Shown here one piece after another: positions 25,396 through 34,827 of a stretch of DNA of 34,888 nucleotides. Source of the DNA: Clostridia bacterium (GTDB taxonomy: Bacteria > Bacillota > Clostridia > Oscillospirales > CAG-272); contig JAFTSW010000067.1 of NCBI GenBank assembly GCA_017467085.1, positions 1 to 34,888 of the forward strand, written 5' to 3'. The first letter of the stretch is position 1; each line of letters starts with the position of its first letter. The notes below the pieces were generated by a model. That model was given only the letters and a program-made list of their open reading frames with translations, ran no database searches and was not told the origin of the DNA. A program made the translations under genes and the position numbers.

Positions 25396-26436
25396 ATGAA
25401 GGATTCTAAATCGGAAAGCTACGCCGCAGCGGGCGTGGATATTACCGCGGGCTACCGTGCGGTAGAGCTTATGAAGGCGCATATCGGCAGAACCGTCACG
25501 GAGGGCGTTTGCTCGGACGTGGGCGGCTTCGGCGGACTGTTTGAGCCCAATATCGGCGGTATGGAAAAGCCTGTTCTCGTCAGCGGAACGGACGGCGTCG
25601 GCACCAAGCTGAAGCTGGCGTTTTGCCTGGACAAGCACGATACGGTGGGTATTGACTGCGTGGCAATGTGCGTCAACGACGTTATTTGCTGTGGCGCCAA
25701 GCCCCTGTTCTTCTTGGATTACATCGCCTGCGGTAAGAACGTTCCCGAAAGAATTGCCGCTATCGTGTCGGGCGTTGCGGAGGGCTGCGTGCAGTCGGGC
25801 GCCGCGCTGATTGGCGGCGAAACGGCAGAGATGCCCGGCTTTTACCCCGAAAACGAATACGATTTGGCAGGCTTTGCCGTGGGTATCGTGGACAAAAACA
25901 AGATTTTGCGCCCCGAAACCATGGAGGCGGGGGACGTTATCATCGCCCTGCGCTCCAGCGGCGTGCATTCCAACGGCTTCTCCCTGGTACGCAAGGTATT
26001 TGGCGTGGGTGAGAAGGATATTACCTCTCCCGTTGCGGAGCTGGGCGGAAAATCCGTGGGCGAAACGCTGTTGACCCCCACCAAGATTTACGTCAAGCCC
26101 ATTACCGCTTTGGTTGACGGGGTGACGGTGCGCGCCATTTCTCATATCACGGGCGGCGGCTTCTACGAGAATATTCCCCGTAGCCTGCCCGCAGGCTACG
26201 GCGCCAAGATTGAAAAATCTGCCTTGCAGATTCTCCCCATCTTTGATTTGCTTGCCAAGACGGGCAACATCCCCGAGCGCGATATGTTCAACACCTTCAA
26301 TATGGGCGTTGGTATGAGCGTTGTGGTGAAGAAGGACGAGGCAGACAAGGCGCTTGCCATTCTCCGCGCCCACGGCGAGGACGCCTACATTATGGGCGAA
26401 ATCGTCAAGGGACAGGAGGGCGTTATCCTATGCTGA
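25396..26436 (+). CDS. purM: Phosphoribosylformylglycinamidine cyclo-ligase (AIR synthase)
   Basis: PurM closes the imidazole ring of FGAM with ATP to give AIR. The 346-residue protein has the expected [16 protein letters not shown] start, [52 protein letters not shown] and [12 protein letters not shown]. Length is normal. The binding site GAAAGGAAC precedes the ATG. Its last 7 bases overlap the start of the formate-channel gene. Confidence 0.96.
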   Translation: MKDSKSESYAAAGVDITAGYRAVELMKAHIGRTVTEGVCSDVGGFGGLFEPNIGGMEKPVLVSGTDGVGTKLKLAFCLDKHDTVGIDCVAMCVNDVICCGAKPLFFLDYIACGKNVPERIAAIVSGVAEGCVQSGAALIGGETAEMPGFYPENEYDLAGFAVGIVDKNKILRPETMEAGDVIIALRSSGVHSNGFSLVRKVFGVGEKDITSPVAELGGKSVGETLLTPTKIYVKPITALVDGVTVRAISHITGGGFYENIPRSLPAGYGAKIEKSALQILPIFDLLAKTGNIPERDMFNTFNMGVGMSVVVKKDEADKALAILRAHGEDAYIMGEIVKGQEGVILC

Positions 26437-27104
26437 TACGGGACGGGCTTCGCGGCGTTCTGGCAGGGCTTTGCATCGCCTTGGGCGGCAGCGTTTTTCT
26501 TGCCTCGGAAAACAAGGTTGTAGGCGCCTTCTTCTTCTCGGTGGCGCTGTTGACCATCTGCTATTTTGGCTTTTCCCTCTATACGGGGAAGGTAGGCGAC
26601 CTGGTGCTGCAGCATACGGGCAAGGATATCGGCGCTCTCTTTACGGGGCTGCTTGGCAACGCCGTTGGCTGTGTTGTCTTCGGAACGCTGGTGCGCTTCG
26701 GGCTTCCCGCTCTTGCCGCTAAGGCAGAGCTGCTTTCTGCCGCCAAGCTTGGCGAAACGGCGCCCGAGGCGTTGATTCGCTCCTTTTTCTGCGGCGTGCT
26801 GATGTACGTTGCCGTTTGGATTTTCCGTAACAAGAAAACGGTGCTTGGCATTTTCATCTGCATTCCCGTGTTTATTCTCAGCGGCTTTGAGCACTCGGTT
26901 GCCAATATGTTCTATTTCGCGACGGGTGCCGCGTATTCCTTGGAGGCACTGCTTTACACCTTGATTTTCATTCTCGGAAACAGCCTGGGCGCCTGGGTGA
27001 TTCCTGCCTTGATGCTGGCGGTGGAGAAGAGTGAAGAGGTAAAAGTGAAGAAAAGTAAAATTGCAGAGCAATTTAACTTTCGTGAAGAGGGAAAAGAAGA
27101 GTGA
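26430..27104 (+). CDS. Formate/nitrite transporter (FNT, FocA-like) channel inside the purine operon
   Basis: The 224-residue protein has six membrane segments and the FNT hallmarks: a glycine-rich first helix ([11 protein letters not shown]), SLYTGKV with the conserved pore threonine (T52), [10 protein letters not shown], the amphipathic [16 protein letters not shown], and the signature [11 protein letters not shown] with the central pore histidine (H155). FNT channels move formate, nitrite or hydrosulphide as pentamers. It starts ATG at 26430 within the end of purM behind GGACAGGAGGG, so it is translationally coupled. The position between purM and purN, with fhs downstream, points to formate as substrate. 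The last 26 or so residues (about 199-224, Lys/Glu-rich) are encoded by a direct-repeat element and are probably not part of the channel. It is a little shorter than usual FNT proteins (about 260-280). Confidence 0.88.
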   Translation: MLIRDGLRGVLAGLCIALGGSVFLASENKVVGAFFFSVALLTICYFGFSLYTGKVGDLVLQHTGKDIGALFTGLLGNAVGCVVFGTLVRFGLPALAAKAELLSAAKLGETAPEALIRSFFCGVLMYVAVWIFRNKKTVLGIFICIPVFILSGFEHSVANMFYFATGAAYSLEALLYTLIFILGNSLGAWVIPALMLAVEKSEEVKVKKSKIAEQFNFREEGKEE

Positions 27105-27130
27105 AGAGGTAAAAGTGAAGAGTGAAGAGG
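27025..27130 (+). repeat. 70-bp-spaced direct repeat between the formate channel and purN
   Basis: An identical 26-base purine-rich sequence lies at 27025-27050 and 27095-27120, with a partial third copy (AGTGAAGAGG) at 27121-27130. Between them is an AAATTGC/GCAATTT hairpin (27058-27074). The unit is rich in GAAGAGG, which resembles ribosome binding sites. It encodes the C-terminal tail of the channel and the upstream region of purN. The GTGAAGAGTGAA wording also occurs in the 46-bp repeats at 13015-13146. Confidence 0.85.
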
Positions 27131-27135
27131 TCGAG

Positions 27136-27747
27136 ATGAAGGATAAGACGAAAATTGCCGTTTTGGTATCGGGAGGCGGCACGAATTTACAGGCCCTGAT
27201 TGACGCCGAGAAGAGCGGCATTCTGCAAAACGGAACGATTGCTTTGGTGGTTGCCGACAAGGAAGAGGCGTATGCCTTGACCCGTGCCGAAAGGGCGGGC
27301 ATTCCCACCAAGGTTCTGGTAAAAAAGAGCTTTGAGAGCAGAGCCGCCTTTGAGGCGGCGCTTGTTGCCGCGCTTGACGAGGCGGGCATTGAGCTTATCG
27401 TGCTTGCGGGCTTTATGTGCATTTTAAGCGAGAGCTTCACCTCTCGCTATCCCAAGCGCATTCTGAACGTGCATCCCTCCCTGATTCCCTCCTTTTGCGG
27501 CGAGGGCTTCTTCGGGCTTCGGGTACACGAGGCGGCGCTTGCCTACGGCGTAAAGGTGACGGGGGCTACCGTTCATTACGTCAACGAGGTTGCCGACGGC
27601 GGCGAGATTATTCTCCAGAAGGCGGTTGCCATTGAGGAGGGGGACACCCCCGAAATTCTCCAGAAGCGCGTGATGGAGGAGGCAGAATGGATTTTGCTTC
27701 CCCGTGCGGCAGAGCTGGTTTCCCGTAGACTGCGGGAGGAAAACTGA
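27136..27747 (+). CDS. purN: Phosphoribosylglycinamide formyltransferase (10-formyl-THF dependent)
   Basis: PurN transfers the formyl group of 10-formyl-tetrahydrofolate to GAR. The 203-residue protein has VLVSGGGTNLQALID, the LAGFMCILS loop, the catalytic asparagine and histidine in ILNVHPSLIPSF, and a VADGGEIILQ segment that carries the catalytic aspartate. The start at 27136 follows GAAGAGG by 5 bases; the longer frame from 27061 runs through the repeat and overlaps the upstream gene, so it is rejected. The sequence after PSLIPSF differs slightly from the usual GxHxxxxA form (CGEGFFGLRVHEAAL). Confidence 0.95.
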   Translation: MKDKTKIAVLVSGGGTNLQALIDAEKSGILQNGTIALVVADKEEAYALTRAERAGIPTKVLVKKSFESRAAFEAALVAALDEAGIELIVLAGFMCILSESFTSRYPKRILNVHPSLIPSFCGEGFFGLRVHEAALAYGVKVTGATVHYVNEVADGGEIILQKAVAIEEGDTPEILQKRVMEEAEWILLPRAAELVSRRLREEN

Positions 27748-27793
27748 AAATTGCGGTAAACGCACCGCATAAACCAAAGGAAAGGATACAAGT

Positions 27794-28516
27794 ATGAACG
27801 TATACGAAACCAAAACCATGGGCGAGCGCCTCGTTGGCAACGCCTACGCAGGACGGGGCATCGTCCTTGGCAAGACGGAGGACGGCAAGCACGCCGCCGT
27901 TGCCTATTTCATTATGGGCAGAAGCGAGAACAGCCGCAACCGTGTATTCACCCTGAAGGAGGGCGCTCTCTTTACCGAGCCCTTCGACGTATCCAAGGTG
28001 AAGGACCCCTCGTTGATTATCTACGCCGCTTTGCGTGTGTTTGAGAACAAGCTCATCGTCACCAACGGCGACCAGACCGACACGGTTTACGATTTCGTCA
28101 AGGAGGGCAAGGGCTTCTCCGAGGCGCTGGCTACCCGTGAATTTGAGCCCGACGCACCCAACTTTACCCCCCGTATCAGCGGTATGATTACCTTTGGCGA
28201 GGGCGACTTTACCTATGAAATGAGCATTTTGAAGAGCGTGGACGCCATTGGCTCCGACTGCGCGCGCTATACCTATTCCTATCCTGCCAGAGCAGGGCTG
28301 GGGCATTTTATTCACACCTACGTGAAGGACGGCAACCCCCTGCCCACCTTCCAGGGCGAGCCTGAGAGAGTATCTATCCCCAACGATATGGAGGCGTTTG
28401 CCAAGGATATCTGGGAAAGCCTTGACGAGGAAAACAAGATTTCTCTCTACGTGCGCTACGTTTCCTTGGAGGACGGAAGCTGCAAGGATATTTGCTACAA
28501 CAAAAACAAGGCGTAA
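27794..28516 (+). CDS. purO: PurO-like IMP cyclohydrolase
   Basis: The 240-residue protein resembles the archaeal-type IMP cyclohydrolase family (Pfam IMP_cyclohyd), which closes FAICAR to IMP, the last step of the pathway. Seen: NAYAGRGIVLGKTEDGK, AYFIMGRSENSRNR in place of the archaeal SSRSxPNR stretch, a central LIIYAALRV and TNGDQTDT segment, and PNFTPRISG with a closing YPARAGLGHFIHTY. The next gene is an AICAR transformylase that lacks its own cyclohydrolase domain, so this gene supplies the missing activity. It is cytosolic. It starts 46 bases after purN with CCAAAGGAAAGGA upstream. Confidence 0.87.
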   Translation: MNVYETKTMGERLVGNAYAGRGIVLGKTEDGKHAAVAYFIMGRSENSRNRVFTLKEGALFTEPFDVSKVKDPSLIIYAALRVFENKLIVTNGDQTDTVYDFVKEGKGFSEALATREFEPDAPNFTPRISGMITFGEGDFTYEMSILKSVDAIGSDCARYTYSYPARAGLGHFIHTYVKDGNPLPTFQGEPERVSIPNDMEAFAKDIWESLDEENKISLYVRYVSLEDGSCKDICYNKNKA

Positions 28517-28558
28517 GCCCAAGAAATAAAACGGACGAAAGACGAAAGGAATAAAACC

Positions 28559-29743
28559 ATGAAGGAATTTGCGTTAAAATACGGATGTAACCCCAATCAG
28601 ACCCCCGCCCGCATTTTTATGGAGGGCGGCGAGGAGCTTCCCGTTGAAATTTTGTCGGGGCGCCCCGGCTTTATCAACTTTCTCGATGCCTTTAACGCCT
28701 GGCAGCTGGTAAAGGAGCTGAAGGAGGCGCTGGGTCTTCCTGCCGCTACCTCCTTTAAGCACGTCAGCCCCACCTCCGCCGCCGTTGGCATTCCCCTGTC
28801 CGACACCCTGAAGAAGGCCTGCTTCGTGGACGACGTGGCAGGACTTGACGAGTCCCCCCTGGCTTGCGCCTATGCCCGTGCCAGAGGAACGGACCGTATG
28901 TGCTCCTTCGGCGACTTTATTGCCCTGTCGGACGTGTGCGACGTTGTCACTGCCCGTTTGATTGAGCGCGAGGTTTCCGATGGTGTTATCGCTCCCGGCT
29001 ACGAGCCCGAGGCGCTTGCCATTCTCAAGACCAAGCGCAAGGGCAACTACAACATTATTCAGATTGACCCCGACTACGTGCCTGCCGAGATTGAGCGCAA
29101 GCAGGTATTCGGCGTGACCTTTGAGCAGGGAAGAAACAACGTAAAGATTGACCCCTCCTGCCTGACCAATATGGCGACCGCCAACAAGGAGCTGCCCGAG
29201 TCCGCTAAGCGGGATTTGGTGGTGGCGCTTATCACCCTGAAATACACCCAATCCAACTCTGTTTGCTACGCCGTAGACGGACAGGCAATCGGCGTTGGCG
29301 CGGGACAGCAATCGAGAATTCACTGCACGCGCCTGGCAGGCGGCAAGGCAGACACCTGGTTCCTCCGTCAGCACGAGAAGGTATTGAACCTGCCCTTCCT
29401 GCCCTCCCTTGGCAGACCCGACAGAGATAACGTGATTGACGGCTACATCAACAAGAACGAGGAGGACGTTTGCGCCGAGGGCGTATGGCAGAGATACTTC
29501 ACCCGGCGTCCCGAGCCCTTGACCGATGCCGAGGCAAGAGCCTACCTTGACTCCATTACGGGGGTTGCTCTGGCGTCCGACGCCTTCTTCCCCTTCGGCG
29601 ACAACATCGAGCGCGCCAAGAGAAGCGGCGTTTCCTACATTGCCGAGCCCGGCGGCTCCATTCGTGACTCTCAGGTTATCGAGGTTTGCGACAAGTACGG
29701 CATTGCTATGGCAATGACGGGTGTGCGTCTGTTCCATCATTAA
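28559..29743 (+). CDS. purH: AICAR formyltransferase, stand-alone (C-terminal half of PurH)
   Basis: This enzyme formylates AICAR with 10-formyl-tetrahydrofolate to give FAICAR. The 394-residue protein begins at the transformylase domain (LKYGCNPNQTPA), has the catalytic Lys-His pair in SFKHVSPTSAAVG, TQSNSVCYAVDGQAIGVGAG followed by QQSRIHCTRLAG, FFPFGDNIERA and GGSIRDSQVIE. The usual N-terminal methylglyoxal-synthase-like cyclohydrolase domain of bacterial PurH is completely absent, and the preceding PurO-like gene replaces it. Its substrate AICAR ribotide (ZMP) is the ligand of the riboswitch at the head of the operon. GAAAGGAAT precedes the ATG. Confidence 0.94.
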   Translation: MKEFALKYGCNPNQTPARIFMEGGEELPVEILSGRPGFINFLDAFNAWQLVKELKEALGLPAATSFKHVSPTSAAVGIPLSDTLKKACFVDDVAGLDESPLACAYARARGTDRMCSFGDFIALSDVCDVVTARLIEREVSDGVIAPGYEPEALAILKTKRKGNYNIIQIDPDYVPAEIERKQVFGVTFEQGRNNVKIDPSCLTNMATANKELPESAKRDLVVALITLKYTQSNSVCYAVDGQAIGVGAGQQSRIHCTRLAGGKADTWFLRQHEKVLNLPFLPSLGRPDRDNVIDGYINKNEEDVCAEGVWQRYFTRRPEPLTDAEARAYLDSITGVALASDAFFPFGDNIERAKRSGVSYIAEPGGSIRDSQVIEVCDKYGIAMAMTGVRLFHH

Positions 29744-29761
29744 TCCAAGAAAGGAAGCCCT

Positions 29762-31042
29762 ATGAAGCTTTTGGTCGTGGGTGGTGGCGGCAGAGAGCAC
29801 GCCATCATCAAGAAATTAAAGGAAAACAAAGAGGTAGAGGTGATTTACGCCGCTCCCGGTAACGGCGGTATGGGAAAGGACGCGGTTTGCGTTCCCATCG
29901 GCGCCAAGGATATTGAGGGGCTGGTTGCCTTTGCCGTAGAAAAGAAAATCGATTACGCCGTGGTCGCCCCCGATGACCCGTTGGTGTTGGGCGCGGTTGA
30001 TGCCCTGGAGGCGGTGGGTGTTTCCTGCTTCGGTCCTCGCAAGGACGCCGCCATTATCGAGGGCAGCAAAATCTTCTCCAAGAATCTGATGAAGAAATAC
30101 GGCATTCCCACCGCCGCCTACGAGGTATTCGAGGATGCGGACGAGGCGCTGGCGTACTTGGAGAACGCCGCCATTCCCACCGTTATCAAGGCGGACGGGT
30201 TGGCGCTTGGCAAGGGCGTGATTATCGCCGAAAGCCGTGAGGACGCCAAGGCCGCCGTTATCTCTATGATGAAGGAGGGCGCCTTCGGACAAAGCGGCAG
30301 CCGTGTGGTTATCGAGGAATTTCTCACGGGCCCCGAGGTATCCGTGCTTTCCTTTACCGACGGCAAAACGGTGGTGCCGATGGTATCCTCTATGGACCAT
30401 AAGCGCGCCAAGGACAACGATGAGGGCTTGAATACGGGAGGAATGGGCACCATTGCCCCCAATCCCTACTACACCGAGGAGATAGCCAAGGAATGTATGG
30501 AAACCATCTTCCTTCCCACCATCCGCGCTATGAAGGCGGAGGGCAGGGAATTCCGCGGATGTCTGTATTTCGGTCTGATGATTACCCCCGATGGCCCCAA
30601 GGTCATTGAATACAACTGCCGCTTCGGCGACCCCGAAACCCAGGTGGTGCTTCCCCTGTTGGAAAGCGACCTTCTGACGGTGATGCAGGCAACCACAAGC
30701 GGCACCCTGTCGGCTGATATGGTGCGCTTTTCCGACAAGTCTGCCTGCTGTGTGGTGATGGCGTCGCGTGGCTATCCCGAAAAATACGAAACGGGCTTTC
30801 CTATCACGCTGCCTGAGGACTTGGAGGACTCTGTATACGTTGCGGGTGCCAAGGCGGCAGAGGGCAAGGTATTGACCGCAGGCGGACGGGTGCTGGGCGT
30901 TGTTGCCGTGGCAGAGGACCCCAAGGCGGCAATCGACGCCGCGTACGGAAAGGTCAAGCGGGTGCATTTTGAGAACGCCTACTACCGCAGCGATATTGGC
31001 GCCCGTGCCCTGGCGGCGTGGGAAAAGACCCGCAAAGAATAA
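29762..31042 (+). CDS. purD: Phosphoribosylamine-glycine ligase (GAR synthetase)
   Basis: PurD joins phosphoribosylamine, the unstable PurF product, to glycine with ATP. The 426-residue ATP-grasp protein starts KLLVVGGGGREHAI, has APGNGGM, KADGLALGKGVIIA, GPEVSVLSFTDG, NTGGMGTIAPNPYY, and YNCRFGDPETQVVLPLL, all typical. Length is normal. It starts 18 bases after purH with GAAAGGAAG upstream. Confidence 0.97.
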   Translation: MKLLVVGGGGREHAIIKKLKENKEVEVIYAAPGNGGMGKDAVCVPIGAKDIEGLVAFAVEKKIDYAVVAPDDPLVLGAVDALEAVGVSCFGPRKDAAIIEGSKIFSKNLMKKYGIPTAAYEVFEDADEALAYLENAAIPTVIKADGLALGKGVIIAESREDAKAAVISMMKEGAFGQSGSRVVIEEFLTGPEVSVLSFTDGKTVVPMVSSMDHKRAKDNDEGLNTGGMGTIAPNPYYTEEIAKECMETIFLPTIRAMKAEGREFRGCLYFGLMITPDGPKVIEYNCRFGDPETQVVLPLLESDLLTVMQATTSGTLSADMVRFSDKSACCVVMASRGYPEKYETGFPITLPEDLEDSVYVAGAKAAEGKVLTAGGRVLGVVAVAEDPKAAIDAAYGKVKRVHFENAYYRSDIGARALAAWEKTRKE

Positions 31043-31060
31043 GAAAAGAGGACGGCTATA

Positions 31061-34000
31061 ATGGTATACCGTATATTTGTAGAAAAGAAAAAGGAAATGG
31101 CAAACGAGGCCAAGAGCCTGCTTGGCGATTTGCGTGGGCTTTTGGGCATTTCTGCTCTGACGGACGTGCGCGTGCTTAACCGCTATGACGTGGAAAACGT
31201 GGACAAGGCGCTGTTTGATTACGCCCGCTTCACCGTGTTTGCCGAGCCCCAGTCGGATATTGTTACCGAGGCGCTTGATGCCGAGGGCGGCGCTGTGTTT
31301 GCCGTGGAATATCTGCCCGGTCAGTTTGACCAGAGAGCCGACTCTGCCGCCCAGTGCTTGCAGATTATTGCCCAGTGCGAGCGCCCCACGGTGCGTACCG
31401 CCAAGGTATACGTGCTGTACGGCGACCTTTCCGAGAAGGAGCTTGCCGAGGCAAAGAAATACGTTATCAACCCCGTGGAGGCAAGAGAGGCCTCCTTAGA
31501 GGCAGTCGACACCCTGCAGGTGCAGTACGATTTGCCCACCGAGGTGGCGATCTTAGAGGGCTTTTTGGCGCTCTCCCGTGAGGGACTTGCCGACTTCGTC
31601 AAGAGCTACGGGCTGGCAATGGATATTGACGACATCGCCTTCTGCCAGGCGTACTTCCAAAAGGAGGGACGCAACCCCACCTTGACGGAAATCCGTATGA
31701 TTGACACCTATTGGTCCGACCACTGCCGCCATACCACCTTCTTAACCACGGTGGACGAGGCGGTGTTTGAGGACGCCCTCTTGCAGGAGGCGTTTGAGGA
31801 CTATTTGGAAACCAGACGCGCCCTTGGCAGAACCAAGCCTGTCAATCTGATGGACATTGGCACCCTTGCCGCCAAATATCTGAAAAAAATCGGCAAGCTG
31901 GATAAGTTAGACGAATCCGAGGAAATCAACGCCTGCACCGTGAAAATCAAGGTAACGGTAGGGGGCGTGGAGGAGGACTGGCTTCTCCTCTTTAAGAACG
32001 AAACCCACAACCATCCCACCGAGATTGAGCCTTTTGGCGGTGCCGCCACCTGTATCGGCGGCGCTATCCGTGACCCCCTGTCGGGTCGCTCCTACGTGTA
32101 CGGCGCGATGCGTGTCACGGGCGGTGCTGACCCCACGAAGCCCGTTTCCGAAACCATGGCGGGCAAGCTTCCCCAGAGAAAAATCGTATCCACCGCCGCG
32201 GCCGGCTACTCCTCCTACGGCAACCAGATTGGTCTTGCCACGGGCATTGTGGACGAGCTGTACCACGATGGCTACGCCGCCCAGAGAATGGAGATTGGCG
32301 CCGTTATCGCCGCCGCTCCTGCCAAGAACGTGCGCCGTGAGGTACCCCTGCCCGGGGACGTGATTATTCTGTTAGGCGGCAGAACGGGCCGCGACGGCTG
32401 CGGCGGCGCAACGGGCTCCTCCAAGTCCCATACCTTATCCTCTCTGGAAACCTGCGGCGCTGAGGTACAGAAGGGCAACGCCCCCGAGGAAAGAAAGCTT
32501 CAGCGTCTGTTCCGTAACCCCGAGGCGTCCTTGATGATTAAGCGCTGCAACGACTTTGGCGCGGGCGGCGTGTCGGTTGCCATCGGCGAGCTTGCCGACG
32601 GCTTGGATATTGACCTTGACGCCGTGCCCAAGAAATACGAGGGCTTGGACGGTACCGAGCTTGCTATTTCCGAATCCCAGGAAAGAATGGCGGTTGTGGT
32701 TGCGCCCGAGGACGTAGAGGGCTTTATCCGTCTGGCGGACGGCGAGAACCTGGAGGCCACCGTGGTGGCAACCGTCAAGGCCGAACCCCGTCTGACGATG
32801 ACCTGGCGCGGCAAAACCATCGTTGACATCAGCCGTGAGTTTTTGAACTCCAACGGCGCGGAAAAGCATATCACCGTTCATTGCAAGAAGGGGGAGGATT
32901 ACGCCAAGGCTATCCCTGCCGACTTCACCGCAGGCTATACCGCCTTGGTGGAGGACCTCAACGTCTGCTCCAAGCAGGGGCTTTCCGAGCGCTTTGACTC
33001 CACCGTCGGCGCAGGTACCGTGCTGATGCCCTTCGGCGGCAAGCACCAGAAGACCCCCATTCAGGCAATGGTGCAGAAGATTTCCCAGGAAAAGGGCTTT
33101 ACCGACGATTGCTCCTTGATGGCTTGGGGCTACAACCCCTTCTTAACCGAGGCGTCCCCCTATCACGGGGCATACCTTGCCGTGGTGGAATCCGCCGCCA
33201 AGCTGGTTGCCACGGGCGCTAAGTTTGAGGACGTTTATCTGACCTTCCAGGAATATTTTGCCCGTCCCGGCAAAACCCCCACCCGTTGGGGTCAGCCCTT
33301 AGCGGCGCTTCTCGGTGCCTTCCGCGCCCAGAAGGAGCTGGGTATTGCCGCGATTGGCGGTAAGGACTCTATGAGCGGTACCTTCGAGAGCCTTGACGTG
33401 CCTCCGACCCTGGTGTCCTTTGCCGTTACCACCGCAAAAACGGACGATATTCTTTCTCCCGAATGCAAGAAGGCAGGACACAAGCTGGTGATGCTGTCCC
33501 CTGCCTATAATGAGAACAAGCTCCCCGAAACCGACTCTCTGCTTTCTCTCTTTGAAACGGTCAACCGTCTGATGAGAGAGGGCAAGGTCTACGCCTGCTA
33601 CACCCCCACCTACGGCGGTGTTGCCGAGGCGGTTTATAAGATGCTCATCGGCAACGGCTTGGGCTTCGTCTTTGATGAGGGCATCACCTTAGAGGAGCTT
33701 TTCGGCTATGCCTACGGCAGCTTCATTTTAGAGGTGGACGCCGAAAAGGCCCTTGGCAAGACCCTTGGTGTTATCACCGACAAGGCAAGCCTTATTTACC
33801 GCAACGAAAGCCTCTCCCTTTCCTACTTGGAGGGCAGATACGAGGCGAAGCTGGAGGGCGTATACCCCACCCGTGTCAAGGAGGAAAAGGAGGCGCCCCA
33901 GCCTATTTCCTATACCGCGCGCACTGCCAAGGCACCTGCTATCGCGGTGAACAAGCCCCGTGTGCTGATTCCCGTGTTCCCCGGCACCAACTGTGAATAC

Positions 34001-34753
34001 GAGTCTGCCAAGGCGGCAGAGAGAGCAGGGGCTGAGGCGGAAATCTTCGTTATCAACAACCTGTCTGCCGACGGCGTTGCCAGAAGCGTTGACGCCTTCG
34101 CCAAGCGCCTGTCTGACGCGCAGATAGTCTTTATTCCCGGTGGCTTCTCGGGCGGCGACGAGCCCGACGGCTCGGGCAAGTTTATCACCGCCTTCTTCCG
34201 TAACGCCGCCGTAAAGGAGGCAACCGAGGCGCTCCTGCAAAAGCGTGACGGCTTGATGCTGGGCATCTGCAACGGCTTCCAGGCGCTGATTAAGCTGGGC
34301 CTTGTGCCCTACGGTAAGATTATGGATACCGACGCCACCTGCCCCACGCTGACCTTCAACACCATCGGGCGCCATCAGTCCAGAATTGTTCGCACCCGTG
34401 TTGCCTCCGTTGCCTCTCCCTGGCTTTCGGGCTGTGAGGTGGGCGAGATTTATTCCGTGCCGATTTCTCACGGCGAGGGTCGCTTTATCGCCGAGGACGG
34501 GGTTTTGCGTCAGCTGATTGCAAACGGTCAGGTAGCCACCCAGTACGTGGATTTGGAGGGCAATCCCACCTACGATATTCACTACAATCCCAACGGCTCC
34601 TTTGAGGCTATCGAGGGTATTCTTTCTCCCGATGGCAGAGTGCTGGGCAAGATGGGTCACAGCGAGAGATACGAAACGGGTCTTTATCGGAACGTGGAAG
34701 GCGAGTACGATATGAAGCTCTTTGCCTCCGCGGTGAAATACTACCATATCTAA
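31061..34753 (+). CDS. purL: Phosphoribosylformylglycinamidine synthase, single-chain
   Basis: The large FGAM synthase converts FGAR, glutamine and ATP to FGAM. The 1230-residue protein has an N-terminal PurS-like part, two AIR-synthase-like halves (SDHCRHTTFLT, NETHNHPTEIEPFGGAATCIGG and a second half with IGGKDSMSG), and a C-terminal class I glutaminase domain with FIPGGFSGGDEPDGSG, the nucleophilic cysteine in LGICNGFQ (C1070) and ISHGEGRF. Unlike PurF here, its glutaminase residues are intact. It is slightly shorter than the E. coli enzyme (about 1295) but complete. It follows purD by 18 bases. Confidence 0.96.
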   Translation: MVYRIFVEKKKEMANEAKSLLGDLRGLLGISALTDVRVLNRYDVENVDKALFDYARFTVFAEPQSDIVTEALDAEGGAVFAVEYLPGQFDQRADSAAQCLQIIAQCERPTVRTAKVYVLYGDLSEKELAEAKKYVINPVEAREASLEAVDTLQVQYDLPTEVAILEGFLALSREGLADFVKSYGLAMDIDDIAFCQAYFQKEGRNPTLTEIRMIDTYWSDHCRHTTFLTTVDEAVFEDALLQEAFEDYLETRRALGRTKPVNLMDIGTLAAKYLKKIGKLDKLDESEEINACTVKIKVTVGGVEEDWLLLFKNETHNHPTEIEPFGGAATCIGGAIRDPLSGRSYVYGAMRVTGGADPTKPVSETMAGKLPQRKIVSTAAAGYSSYGNQIGLATGIVDELYHDGYAAQRMEIGAVIAAAPAKNVRREVPLPGDVIILLGGRTGRDGCGGATGSSKSHTLSSLETCGAEVQKGNAPEERKLQRLFRNPEASLMIKRCNDFGAGGVSVAIGELADGLDIDLDAVPKKYEGLDGTELAISESQERMAVVVAPEDVEGFIRLADGENLEATVVATVKAEPRLTMTWRGKTIVDISREFLNSNGAEKHITVHCKKGEDYAKAIPADFTAGYTALVEDLNVCSKQGLSERFDSTVGAGTVLMPFGGKHQKTPIQAMVQKISQEKGFTDDCSLMAWGYNPFLTEASPYHGAYLAVVESAAKLVATGAKFEDVYLTFQEYFARPGKTPTRWGQPLAALLGAFRAQKELGIAAIGGKDSMSGTFESLDVPPTLVSFAVTTAKTDDILSPECKKAGHKLVMLSPAYNENKLPETDSLLSLFETVNRLMREGKVYACYTPTYGGVAEAVYKMLIGNGLGFVFDEGITLEELFGYAYGSFILEVDAEKALGKTLGVITDKASLIYRNESLSLSYLEGRYEAKLEGVYPTRVKEEKEAPQPISYTARTAKAPAIAVNKPRVLIPVFPGTNCEYESAKAAERAGAEAEIFVINNLSADGVARSVDAFAKRLSDAQIVFIPGGFSGGDEPDGSGKFITAFFRNAAVKEATEALLQKRDGLMLGICNGFQALIKLGLVPYGKIMDTDATCPTLTFNTIGRHQSRIVRTRVASVASPWLSGCEVGEIYSVPISHGEGRFIAEDGVLRQLIANGQVATQYVDLEGNPTYDIHYNPNGSFEAIEGILSPDGRVLGKMGHSERYETGLYRNVEGEYDMKLFASAVKYYHI

Positions 34754-34761
34754 AATAAAAG

Positions 34762-34816
34762 AGGGAAGCGGCAGAGCCCTGCCGCTTCCAAAAAACAGAG
34801 CCGCCGTATGCGGCAG
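34762..34816 (+). repeat. Two hairpins between purL and fhs
   Basis: GGAAGCGGCAG pairs with CTGCCGCTTCC around a four-base loop and is followed by A-rich, not T-rich, sequence, so it does not look like a terminator. A GCCGC/GCGGC hairpin with a CGTAT loop follows, just before the AGAAGGAG binding site, and resembles the TGCCGC units of the GTGATAT arrays. Transcription can continue into fhs. Confidence 0.7.
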
Positions 34817-34827
34817 AAGGAGTTATT

